Assembly: GCA_963754045.1 (NCBI GenBank)
Contig: CAVWEN010000002.1
Span: 496,001-560,000, forward strand
Direction of reading: 5' to 3'
Length of the DNA: 64,000 nucleotides
DNA from: JALZKA01 sp963754045
GTDB taxonomy: Bacteria; Actinomycetota; Thermoleophilia; Solirubrobacterales; 70-9
A model generated the notes under the pieces. It saw only the letters and a program-made list of their open reading frames with translations. It was not told where the DNA came from and did no database searches. Position 1 is the first letter of the stretch; every line of letters begins with the position of its first letter. A program made the position numbers and the translations under genes. Positions 56,712-64,000 of the stretch are shown one piece after another.

Positions 56712-57254
56712 ATGGGCGAGCGCATGAAGCCCGCGCCCGAAGGATTCGAAATTCGCAACGCGACGCTTGACGACGTCGGGGCTCTCGCCGAGATCCACGT
56801 CGAGGCGTGGGAGGCCACCTACCGAGGAATTCTCCCGGACGAGATGATCGACACCCGCGACCTGGAGTTGCGAAAGCGCACCTGGCGGGAGCACTTGGAG
56901 AACCTCGCGTCGCCGGAGCATGTGCGCGTCGGCGTTCTCAACGGGCGCGTCGTCGCCTTCACGGACTTCGGTGGACCCAGCCCGGACGATCCAGGGGTCC
57001 TTGACGGCCGGACGCTCTACATGCGCACGGAGACGCAGGGTATGGGCATCGGATCCCACATGCGAGCCGACTATGTGCGCACCGCCAAGGAGCTCGGCTA
57101 CCACACCATCACCTTCTGGATCGTGAAGGAGAACGAGCAGGCGCAGCGCTTCTACGCGGGTTCCGAATGGGAGCGCACGGGCGGCGAGCGGGACATGGAG
57201 GGCGGCGCCTTCCATGAGGTCCAGTTCGCGCTCGACCTCAGCAAGTTCGGCTAG
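56712..57254 (+). CDS. GNAT family N-acetyltransferase
   Basis: The 180-aa protein has the GNAT fold: EIRNATLDDVGALAEIHVEAW, a central HVRVGVLNGRVVAFTDF, the acetyl-CoA loop QGMGIGSHMRADY, and the last helix NEQAQRFYAGSEWERTGGER. ATG at 56712 overlaps nothing; ATG at 56724 is also possible. It is 1 nt after the methyltransferase stop, so they are probably co-expressed. The acceptor amine is unknown; sugar or protein acetylation both fit. Confidence 0.75.
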   Translation: MGERMKPAPEGFEIRNATLDDVGALAEIHVEAWEATYRGILPDEMIDTRDLELRKRTWREHLENLASPEHVRVGVLNGRVVAFTDFGGPSPDDPGVLDGRTLYMRTETQGMGIGSHMRADYVRTAKELGYHTITFWIVKENEQAQRFYAGSEWERTGGERDMEGGAFHEVQFALDLSKFG

Positions 57255-57258
57255 CGCC

Positions 57259-58566
57259 TCACCGCCGGGGAGTTAGGCGGAAGCGGTCCAACACGACCGA
57301 CTGGTCGCGCTCGCCGTAGTCGTCGTCCGCGCCGGAGTGGCTGACGACGTAGATCTCTCCGTCGTCGCCCTGGACCGCCAGCGGGTAGTAGTTCGAGCGG
57401 TAGGGGTCGGGGGAAGCCGGAAACGCGACCCGCTTCCAGGTCTCCCCGGCATCGGGCGTGTAGTGCATTCCCGAGGTTGCGATGTGCAGGATCACCCCCT
57501 CCCGGGTCGCGAGGAGCTCAGGGTGACCGGAGTGGGGGAACGGAGTCTCCTGCGGCTCTCCCATCACCCAGTCGTCGCCGTCGCGCTCGAGCACTGCCTG
57601 GCGCCGCACCTGTTCCGCCGGGTTTGCCGGATCACGGGTGCGCATCATCGCGAGCAGGTCGCCGCCCGGAAGCTCGGCGACGTCCCATTCGTTCGGCTGC
57701 ACCAGGTTCTTCGGCGGAATCGTTAGCGCATCACGCCAGCTGCGTCCGCCGTCTTCGGATACGTGGAGCAGCCATCCCTGGTCTTCCACGGGGATCTGAG
57801 CGTCCGGGCTGCGCTCACCTGCTGGTATCTCCCAGAAGTTGCCGGTCGCAATCAGCCGGCCGTCGCTCAGCTCTTGGATCCGCGAGACGTTGTAGGTGAA
57901 CTGCTCCGGATCGAGGAGGATCACAGGCTCGCCCCATTCGTTCGCGCCAGGGTCAAGGCGCTGGATGTAGGCGGTGCGGGGACCGTCGTCGAACCCGACC
58001 AGGTCCTCGCCGTTTACCCGGCGCAGCAAGGCGCCGTCGGAGAGTCCGATCGAAGCCTGGCCGCTGAACGCCTGTGGCGGACCGGCCACCGAGTCCGCTC
58101 GGAACTCGCGCCAGCTGCGCCCGCCGTCGCTGGACCTGAGGTAGATCGACGTAAGGTCGTACTTCGCCCAGTCGCGATCGGGAGGCGTGGGGATTGGGCC
58201 GGTTACCTGGCTGAAGGCCGTCATCAGGTCACCCTCGGGCATGAACCAAAGGCCCGTCCAGGCCGTGTACCCCGGCGTCTGCGGCGAGTGGTACACAACC
58301 GAGCGCTGCAGCCCCCTGCCCTCAACCGGCTCTGCGGGGCGCTCGATCCGAGCTATCGGCGGGTCGCCGTCGGTCGCGCCGTCGGTCGCGCCGTCGTTAT
58401 CGAGGAGTAGCCAGGCCAGGAACAGGCCGGCCAGGACCAGCACCAAAGCGAATGGCCAGATCGGTACCTTGGCCGCCGCTACCCCATCGCTAAACCCACC
58501 TCGCCGGGTCCGCGTCCAGCCCTGCGCGCTTTCACGCGCACGGTGTTGGCGCCTTTCCCGAAACAC
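57259..58566 (-). CDS. Membrane-anchored BNR/sialidase-like protein
   Basis: The 435-aa protein (GTG 58566, 7 nt after TAGACT) has a basic N-terminus, one transmembrane helix (about 35-55), a low-complexity ATDGATDG repeat, then a six-bladed-propeller-like domain. Asp-boxes are SSDGGRSWREF, SEDGGRSWRDA and TPDAGETWKRV. Such proteins include sialidases and other glycan-binding propellers. A clear Arg triad is not evident, so hydrolase activity is open. In this locus it might bind or trim the surface polymer. Confidence 0.65.
   Translation of the reverse strand: MFRERRQHRARESAQGWTRTRRGGFSDGVAAAKVPIWPFALVLVLAGLFLAWLLLDNDGATDGATDGDPPIARIERPAEPVEGRGLQRSVVYHSPQTPGYTAWTGLWFMPEGDLMTAFSQVTGPIPTPPDRDWAKYDLTSIYLRSSDGGRSWREFRADSVAGPPQAFSGQASIGLSDGALLRRVNGEDLVGFDDGPRTAYIQRLDPGANEWGEPVILLDPEQFTYNVSRIQELSDGRLIATGNFWEIPAGERSPDAQIPVEDQGWLLHVSEDGGRSWRDALTIPPKNLVQPNEWDVAELPGGDLLAMMRTRDPANPAEQVRRQAVLERDGDDWVMGEPQETPFPHSGHPELLATREGVILHIATSGMHYTPDAGETWKRVAFPASPDPYRSNYYPLAVQGDDGEIYVVSHSGADDDYGERDQSVVLDRFRLTPRR
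58366..58396. repeat. 12-bp tandem repeat inside the sialidase-like gene
   Basis: GCCGTCGGTCGC occurs twice in a row (58366-58377 and 58378-58389) and a third partial copy follows to 58396. The unit is a multiple of three, so expansion or contraction would keep frame and only lengthen the stalk between the membrane helix and the propeller. Confidence 0.7.
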
Positions 58567-58573
58567 CACCGAA

Positions 58574-58579
58574 AGTCTA
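58574..58579 (-). promoter_or_regulatory. -10 box (TAGACT) of the sialidase-like gene, leaderless type
   Basis: TAGACT on the minus strand ends 7 nt before the GTG at 58566. It supports this start over the TTG 16 codons upstream. Confidence 0.45.
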
Positions 58580-58633
58580 GGGAGAGCATCACGGCGGCGT
58601 ACGAAGCCCGGCAATCTGTGACGCCGCGGCCTC

Positions 58634-58639
58634 TAAGAT
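58634..58639 (+). promoter_or_regulatory. -10 box (TAAGAT) of the capsule-type transferase gene
   Basis: TAAGAT ends 8 nt before the ATG at 58648 and no ribosome site is visible, suggesting a leaderless transcript. Confidence 0.4.
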
Positions 58640-58647
58640 CGCGCCCG

Positions 58648-60387
58648 ATGCGCCTGCAGCCGACCTCGGTGGGGCTCGACGTGGCGTCCCTCGTCGCGGG
58701 CGACGATCTCGTGCTGGACGCCGATCCAACCCACGGGAGCGAACTGCCCGCCGGGACGCTGATCGACGACTACCTCACGCTCGAGACCCGCCGGCAGATC
58801 GAGCGCGACGCGGTTGCCGCGACAGCCGCCTGGCGCGAGCGCCACGACCGTTCCCTGACCGTCGACGGGATCTGCCTCCCGTTCCTCTGGGAGGTTGCGA
58901 TCTTCTACCGGATCAGCGACCTGATGCTGAAGGCCGCAGGCGTCGCCGGCGCACTCGACGCTCACCGTCCGGGAACGCTCACGGTTGTCGGAGCAGGGCA
59001 AGCGACGTCGCTCCTGATCGCCGCCGTTGCCCGATCCCGCGGGATCGAACTGAGAACGGAGGATGACGCCGAATGGCGAGCGCTCGCCGACCCTCGGCGC
59101 GTTCCGCTGCCGCGGCGCGCGCGGCGTCTGGCCATGTCACCGCTTCGCCGCCTGGGCATCCCCTCGCGGCTTCGGCCACACGGCATCCTGCTGATCAGCT
59201 ACTGGCCGCTCGAGCCACTGCTGGACCGGCTGCTGAGCGAATCCGGGACGCCCAGGCCCTCGGTTCTGCTCGACAAACCACCGGCGGGCCCGAGACGGAT
59301 CGTTCGTGCCGCCGCCCGGGGCGGCTGGGTGGGCGTGCCGGGACCGCGCGACCGGCGCGCGGGCGCGCGGCTTGCCGCCGAGGCGCTCAGGCGTACGCAC
59401 GCGCCGCTCGAGATCGAGGTTTCCGGGGCTGAGATCGGAGACGCGGTTCAGCAGGCGATCCTCGCTCACGCCCGTGAGCAGGCTCCACTCGACATCGCCA
59501 AGTCACGGACCGTCAGACGGGCGTTTGAACGGGCGCGCCCCGCATGCGTCGTGTCGGCCTGGGACAACCATCCCGATGCGCGGATCGTGATCACCCATGC
59601 AAGGGCCGCCGGAGTCCCGAGCTTCATCATCGCCCACGGCGCCTATCTGCAGCCTACGGTGTTTCGCGACATGGGCGTTGGCGACGAGGTTCTGCTTTGG
59701 TCCGAAGCTATGGAGCGGCCCCGCCCGCCGCACGGCCGCGCGCATGTGGTCGGCTACCCCGTACCCCACCACAAGCCGCCCCCCACACGCCGCTACGAGC
59801 CGCGGGAGAGCCCCGCCCGCATTGCTGTGATCGCTCAGCCGACGCTCGGCTTTCCCCTGCTCGACGGCAGAATCGAGATGCGCCAGTACCTAACGGCCAT
59901 CGATGCCGTGTTCGAGCGGGCTCCTGAAGCGACGATCGTGCTTCGACCTCACCCCGAGCGGGGACGGGCCGCCGCCGCAAAAGCGCTCGCCCTGCGACCG
60001 GCGGCTCGCATCGAGGTCGATGCGAGTTCGCCTGTCCTCGAACTCTTGCAAGGCTGCGACCTATGCATCGGGACCGCCTCGGCGGCCTCCCTGCAGGCGG
60101 CACTGGTCGGAACGCCGGTCATCGTCCTCAACATGTCCGGGTACGACTGGCTCTGGCCGCTCGGGGGCGAGACGTCCGTTCCACTGGCCCACTCGCCGGA
60201 CGCGCTCGCGGACTGGCTCTCACGTTGGCTTGCGGGCGAGGCGATCCCCGGGCGCAGCGACCTCGTGGCTGGGCTGGGCGCGGACGGCAAAGACGCAAGC
60301 GTGCGGATACTCGCGGTGCTCGCCGAGCGCATCCCCGCCTACGCCTCAGGCACTTCGGCGCCTGGTCCTCACCCGTTCGACACCTGA
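58648..60387 (+). CDS. Putative capsule/surface polysaccharide GT-B-like transferase
   Basis: The 579-aa protein has no membrane helix. Its C-terminal half (about 320-560) resembles CDP-glycerol/capsule-type GT-B enzymes: SFIIAHGAYLQPT, ATIVLRPHPERGRA, LLQGCDLCIGTASAASLQAALVGTPVIVLN. The N-terminal half is not recognised. It may add a sugar or glycerol phosphate to the polymer. ATG at 58648 is used because of its -10 box; an upstream in-frame extension lies across the divergent sialidase-like promoter. Its 3' end overlaps the convergent flippase by 42 nt. Confidence 0.6.
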   Translation: MRLQPTSVGLDVASLVAGDDLVLDADPTHGSELPAGTLIDDYLTLETRRQIERDAVAATAAWRERHDRSLTVDGICLPFLWEVAIFYRISDLMLKAAGVAGALDAHRPGTLTVVGAGQATSLLIAAVARSRGIELRTEDDAEWRALADPRRVPLPRRARRLAMSPLRRLGIPSRLRPHGILLISYWPLEPLLDRLLSESGTPRPSVLLDKPPAGPRRIVRAAARGGWVGVPGPRDRRAGARLAAEALRRTHAPLEIEVSGAEIGDAVQQAILAHAREQAPLDIAKSRTVRRAFERARPACVVSAWDNHPDARIVITHARAAGVPSFIIAHGAYLQPTVFRDMGVGDEVLLWSEAMERPRPPHGRAHVVGYPVPHHKPPPTRRYEPRESPARIAVIAQPTLGFPLLDGRIEMRQYLTAIDAVFERAPEATIVLRPHPERGRAAAAKALALRPAARIEVDASSPVLELLQGCDLCIGTASAASLQAALVGTPVIVLNMSGYDWLWPLGGETSVPLAHSPDALADWLSRWLAGEAIPGRSDLVAGLGADGKDASVRILAVLAERIPAYASGTSAPGPHPFDT

Positions 60388-61953
60388 TCGGACGAGCGCC
60401 AGCAGCCGCGCGGGGCCCTGGTCGAGGCGCTGCGAGATGATGAAGAGCGGGGCGAAGGCGAACAACGCGAGCGCCATCTTCGCGAGGGCGATGCCCGCCT
60501 CCGGGACCAACGCGTATTCGGTCGAACCGATCAACACCTCGATCCCCCAGAGGACGCCGATGGCGTATCCCGCGCCAAGTGCAAGCTCGACGAGGTGGAT
60601 ACCGGCCGCACGGCGGCCGATGACTCCCGAGAGGCCGTAGGCGCCGGTGGCGAAGAAGACGATCAGGTAGCTGATCGAGGTGGCGACGGCGGCCCCGATG
60701 ATGCCCTCGTCGAGGACTTGGATCGCCAGGTAGTTGCCGCCGACGTTGAGAGCAAGGCACGGGAGGAGCAACAGAATCATCGGCTTACGCCGGCCGGCGG
60801 TGATCATCGCCTTGACCGGCATGTTGGTCAGCGAGATGAAGAAGCTGCCGGCGGCCATCACGTGGACGACGGGAATGGAGGCTTCGAACGCGGGCAGGGC
60901 GTGGTGGATCAGCACCGGCAGGCCGAAGAAGATTGCGGCGATGAACAGCGGCGCCAACAGGTAGGACATGATTCGCTGCACGTTCACCGCGTAGCCGCGA
61001 AGCGACGAGAGGTCCCCGGTGCGCCCGTATTCCTCGGCCATGCGCGGCGCAAGCGTGGCGCCGATGCTCCGGGGCAGATGAAGCACGTATGAGGTCACCG
61101 AGACGGCAAGCGCGTAGTAGCCCAGATCCTCGATGCCGATCCAGGCCGCAACCAGCAGGTTGTCGATTCCGGTGAACAGCAGCCAGAGCTGGCCCCAGAC
61201 GAGCATCGGCGCCCCGTAGGAGATCAGCTCCCAGAGCATTCCTCGGTCGATCCCCCACGCGAATGCGGGCCGGTCGAAGCCGGTGAGGCCCATCCGCCGG
61301 AACATCGCCAGCACGAGGATCGACGTGGCGACGACGCCGACGAACATCCCCCAGAAGCCGAACGCGACCACAGCGGCCGTTTGCAGTGTGAGCGCGACGG
61401 CGCCCTTGACGACGGTTGCGAGGCCGACGGCGCGAAAGCGTCGCGTTGCGCTGAAGACCATGAGGTGCGCGTTCTCCAGCATCCGCAACGGGGCGATCAG
61501 CCCAAGCACGATCAGGCCGATCTGGATCTCGATGTCCCAGCCGCCGCCGAGGAGCAGAGAAAAGAGCGCGATTCCGAGCCCGCCGACGACCATCGTGACG
61601 AGCGCGAAGCTGGTGCCCGTGGCCGCGGCCTGAGCTGCGCCCGCGAAGTCACCGCGCCCGCGCCGCAGCGGAATCTGCCGCCCCGTTCCGGCCGATGCTC
61701 CGAGGGTGAGGATCGAGAAGAACTCCCAGAAGGACTGCATCAGCGCCCAGAAGCCTGCGCCGACCGGCCCCAGCAACGCCTTCTGGATCAGGCCGGCGAC
61801 GAACAGCAGTGCCTGCGAGACGTAGGTGGCGGAGGCGACAAGGGTGGCGTCGCCGACGGCCCCCCGCTCGTCGGTCTCCGGGATCCCGGCCAGCCCTCCG
61901 GGTACCTCGGCGAGGGCGGCGTCGTTCGCGGCCGCTGCAGGGCCGGTCGTCAC
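60346..61953 (-). CDS. Wzx-like oligosaccharide flippase (MOP family)
   Basis: The 535-aa protein has about 12-14 helices arranged as in MATE/Wzx flippases. The first block is ATYVSQALLFVAGLIQKALLG, with charged loops such as GRQIPLRRGRGDFAG. It would flip undecaprenyl-linked repeat units across the membrane for the Wzy-like polymerase. Its GTG start overlaps the sulfotransferase stop region (GTGA), so these two are translated in tandem. Confidence 0.82.
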   Translation of the reverse strand: MTTGPAAAANDAALAEVPGGLAGIPETDERGAVGDATLVASATYVSQALLFVAGLIQKALLGPVGAGFWALMQSFWEFFSILTLGASAGTGRQIPLRRGRGDFAGAAQAAATGTSFALVTMVVGGLGIALFSLLLGGGWDIEIQIGLIVLGLIAPLRMLENAHLMVFSATRRFRAVGLATVVKGAVALTLQTAAVVAFGFWGMFVGVVATSILVLAMFRRMGLTGFDRPAFAWGIDRGMLWELISYGAPMLVWGQLWLLFTGIDNLLVAAWIGIEDLGYYALAVSVTSYVLHLPRSIGATLAPRMAEEYGRTGDLSSLRGYAVNVQRIMSYLLAPLFIAAIFFGLPVLIHHALPAFEASIPVVHVMAAGSFFISLTNMPVKAMITAGRRKPMILLLLPCLALNVGGNYLAIQVLDEGIIGAAVATSISYLIVFFATGAYGLSGVIGRRAAGIHLVELALGAGYAIGVLWGIEVLIGSTEYALVPEAGIALAKMALALFAFAPLFIISQRLDQGPARLLALVRSGVERVRTRRRSA

Positions 61954-62897
61954 GCGGGACGGCGATCGGAGCCGGGGCTCCAGGGAACGGCCCTGCCGAT
62001 GAGCTCCTCGAGAACCGGGCGATCCCGCTCGAAGTGCCCGCGCAGGGCGTCAACCGCGTCGTCGCCGAGCTCCGACAGCTCGCGAAGGCGCTCGGGGCTG
62101 ACGGCCCGCTCGCCGATCAGGCGCCGCCATAGAGGCCTGCTCGGCGGCAGCCTCCGCCCACCGAGGCGAAGCCGCCAGCTCGACTTCAGGCGAAGGTCAC
62201 CACCGATCCAGGCCTCGCCCGACCGGTGGTGACGCTGCCCGAGGTCCGTGGGCGTGAAGTCGGGGTCGACCCCGATGTGGGCGAACGCGGCGCTCATGAA
62301 CTCCTCGCCACGATCGTCGAGGTCGCTGGTGAACCCGACGTGGATCTGCTCGGGGCCGAAGATCTCGAAGTAGGGCGCGAGTATGCGTCCGTATTCACCT
62401 CGGCGCACGTAGCCGTTGACGGCGGTCGGCTCTACGCGCGCCTCCTCGAGCCCCTCCTCGGTGAGCAGGGGCTCGACAAGTTCGACGAGCGGTCGCCGCT
62501 CCGCGCCAAGCCAGACGTTTAGGCGGTAGTGCGAGCGCAGTCGCTCGACCGGGTCGCGCAGGATCACGAGAATGCGTACCTCGGGGAGCTGGCCGTGGAT
62601 CCGCGTCGGAACGATCCATTCCTGCTGCGAGCGATCCTCGCCGGGCGGTAGGTGGCGCACGCCGCCGGTCATGTAGCTGGGCGTGACCGAACCGCGCTTG
62701 CGGGCCCCGTCCGGGCGCCCGAACTCACGCCTCAGATATTGATCGAACCCGCTCCGGAACGTCTCCTCGTGGCTGAAGAACGGGGCCTCCTTGCTGCGCG
62801 AGAGCTGCAGGCTCGGGTGGGTTTCCAGGTGCGAGCGCAGGGAGGTCGTCCCGGAGCGCTGCGCGCCGATCGCAAGGAAGTCGAGCTCACCCGCCAC
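61950..62897 (-). CDS. PAPS-dependent sulfotransferase
   Basis: The 315-aa protein begins ELDFLAIGAQRSGTTSLRSH, the 5'-phosphosulfate loop. The 3'-phosphate motif ILVILRDPVERLRSHY follows, and a lysine/histidine-rich middle (SYMTGGVRHLPP, HRSGEAWIGG) binds acceptor. Such enzymes sulfate carbohydrate hydroxyls, so the exported polymer may be sulfated. It lies 9 nt after the next transferase and overlaps the flippase start. PAPS synthesis genes are not in the window. Confidence 0.85.
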   Translation of the reverse strand: MAGELDFLAIGAQRSGTTSLRSHLETHPSLQLSRSKEAPFFSHEETFRSGFDQYLRREFGRPDGARKRGSVTPSYMTGGVRHLPPGEDRSQQEWIVPTRIHGQLPEVRILVILRDPVERLRSHYRLNVWLGAERRPLVELVEPLLTEEGLEEARVEPTAVNGYVRRGEYGRILAPYFEIFGPEQIHVGFTSDLDDRGEEFMSAAFAHIGVDPDFTPTDLGQRHHRSGEAWIGGDLRLKSSWRLRLGGRRLPPSRPLWRRLIGERAVSPERLRELSELGDDAVDALRGHFERDRPVLEELIGRAVPWSPGSDRRPA

Positions 62898-62906
62898 TGA
62901 ATGTCC

Positions 62907-64000
62907 TCATGCCTCCCGGGCTATCGCCCGGACTCGTTCGGCATAGCGCGACGGAACGTCGTAGGGCTCTGCGCTGCCCGCGTACACGCAGCGCCGCCGA
63001 AGCTCGTCCAGCACCGAGGGCGAGATGCTGTACGACGAGCCCGCGTGGTGGCGATGCAGGTACTCCACCACCTCGTTGGCGCTCTCGGCACGCACGCACG
63101 AGCCATCCACCTCGTCGAACACGGTCGTCGCGGCGTGGATGTAGGCAGGGTTCAGCAGCACCTTCCCCTGCATAACGACCTCGAGCCCGATCGACGACCC
63201 GACATCGATGATCACGTCCGCGGCGCCGATCAGCGGAACCGAGTCGACCGACGACACGTCGTAGATGCGTCCCCAATCGACACCGGCGATCTCCTTCAGG
63301 GGGTCGAGCGAGCCGGCCTTGCGGGGATGCCCCTTGACGCCGAGCGAGACGAAATCGAGGGTTGCGAGCGCCGCAAAGAGCCCGCGGGCTGCGTCCGCGT
63401 ACACGCCCTTGCGCCACTTGGGCGCCATCATGACCACGCGAAGCCGTCCGTCGTCCTCGGGCCACCGGAACTGGGGCGCGATGCCCCGGTTCAGTTCGAA
63501 CCACTGGGGCGACCAGCGCAGCGAGCCGAGCGCTTCGAGGATCTCTGAGTCCCCGCTTTTGGTTTCGAGATGCATCAGCAGGTGCTCGTTGCTCTCATAC
63601 GCACAAAGCGCAAAGCGGTTGCGATCGGCCCAGTCGGGAGCGCCGTCCTCGTCTTCGTGGCGCAGCGTCAGCCCGTCGAGCTTCACCGATACTCCATGCG
63701 GAAGCGCGACGATCGGCCGGTCGAGCAGTGCAGCGGCGAGCACGAGATTGGCGCGGACCTGCTGCGCGTCGGGACGCCAGGCCGCAGCAACCGAACCGAC
63801 AAGTCGCCGCACCGTTGCAGTCAGCGCCCCGCGTGAGCGCACCCCGCGAACGCGCGGTCCGGATCCCCACTCGACAGCGAGCAGCCGCGCGCGGTGTCGC
63901 AGCAGTAAATAGAACGCATACGGGAAGGTTGCCCTCAGCATTCCGAGCGGACTCCGGCGCACCCAGGGAGCGTGCAGGTGGAATCCCTCGTGCGAGGCGA
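62907..64000 (-). CDS. CDP-glycerol glycerophosphotransferase-like enzyme (TagF-type), 5' end outside window
   Basis: The visible 364 codons lack a start: the frame stays open to the right edge (HEGFHLHAPWVRRSPLGML), so the gene is partial at its 5' end. A GTG at 63962 could start a shorter form. The C-terminal half shows the TagF/CDP-glycerol transferase pattern: VVMMAPKWRKG, GVKGHPRKAG, SSVDSVPLIGAADVIIDVGSS and EVVMQGKVLLNPAYIHA. It could add glycerol-phosphate or a similar group, giving a teichoic-like polymer. It is 9 nt upstream of the sulfotransferase. Confidence 0.65.
   Translation of the reverse strand, partial: ASHEGFHLHAPWVRRSPLGMLRATFPYAFYLLLRHRARLLAVEWGSGPRVRGVRSRGALTATVRRLVGSVAAAWRPDAQQVRANLVLAAALLDRPIVALPHGVSVKLDGLTLRHEDEDGAPDWADRNRFALCAYESNEHLLMHLETKSGDSEILEALGSLRWSPQWFELNRGIAPQFRWPEDDGRLRVVMMAPKWRKGVYADAARGLFAALATLDFVSLGVKGHPRKAGSLDPLKEIAGVDWGRIYDVSSVDSVPLIGAADVIIDVGSSIGLEVVMQGKVLLNPAYIHAATTVFDEVDGSCVRAESANEVVEYLHRHHAGSSYSISPSVLDELRRRCVYAGSAEPYDVPSRYAERVRAIAREA

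Noticed and set aside
1..64000. Mobile elements, integrases, att sites, toxin-antitoxin or CRISPR-Cas systems
   Set aside because: I found no transposase, recombinase, cas-like protein, direct-repeat array or paired toxin/antitoxin frames. All gene neighbourhoods look chromosomal.

Overview
The window is very GC-rich chromosomal DNA from an actinobacterium, most likely of the Thermoleophilia (Solirubrobacterales) type. This rests on gene content and family resemblance seen by eye, not on a phylogeny. The pointers are a PAC2 protein, a polyprenol-phosphate mannosyltransferase, a PolX-PHP polymerase, a type-II-like isoleucyl-tRNA synthetase, a subtilisin-inhibitor-like lipoprotein, a DUF2342-like fragment and a DUF3107-like protein. 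No phage, integrase, transposase, CRISPR array, rRNA or tRNA was found. Many genes start with GTG or TTG. At least eight have a TANNNT-like -10 box ending exactly 7 nt before the start codon, so leaderless transcription appears common.

Region 1 (1-42 kb) is a mosaic of short, mostly housekeeping transcription units. These include an inositol-monophosphatase-family gene, a helicase-nuclease, PAC2, a YhaM-like exoribonuclease, paired half-size TauE/SafE transporters, trehalose phosphatase, a MarR-MFS pair, PolX, polyprenol-P-mannose synthase, thioredoxin, a tautomerase, ileS, fumC, msrA, a semialdehyde dehydrogenase, SpoIID, a lytic transglycosylase, a dgk-pap2-ychF operon, an M28 peptidase, and a membrane protein/serine hydrolase/CoA ligase/BtrH-like run. 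An HxlR-regulated drug exporter follows, then an M20-DUF1385-ftsH-mce-DUF3107 operon and rarA. Several operons are linked by ATGA or GTGA stop/start overlaps.

Region 2 (43-64 kb) is a surface polysaccharide locus. It contains a long coiled-coil protein, a LbH acetyltransferase, a membrane-anchored pseudokinase with a SPOR-like tail, and two Wzz/BY-kinase fusions. It also has a proline/glutamate-rich zinc-ribbon protein, a sugar oxidoreductase, a WbaP/WcaJ-type initiating phosphotransferase, a Wzy-like polymerase, a methyltransferase-like protein, a GNAT, an anchored BNR/sialidase-like protein, a Wzx flippase, a sulfotransferase and two glycerophosphotransferase/capsule-type transferases. Together these could build, polymerise, flip, sulfate and regulate an exopolysaccharide or teichoic-acid-like polymer. 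The pseudokinase, the two BY-kinases, the coiled-coil protein and the zinc-ribbon protein make this the most novel part of the window.
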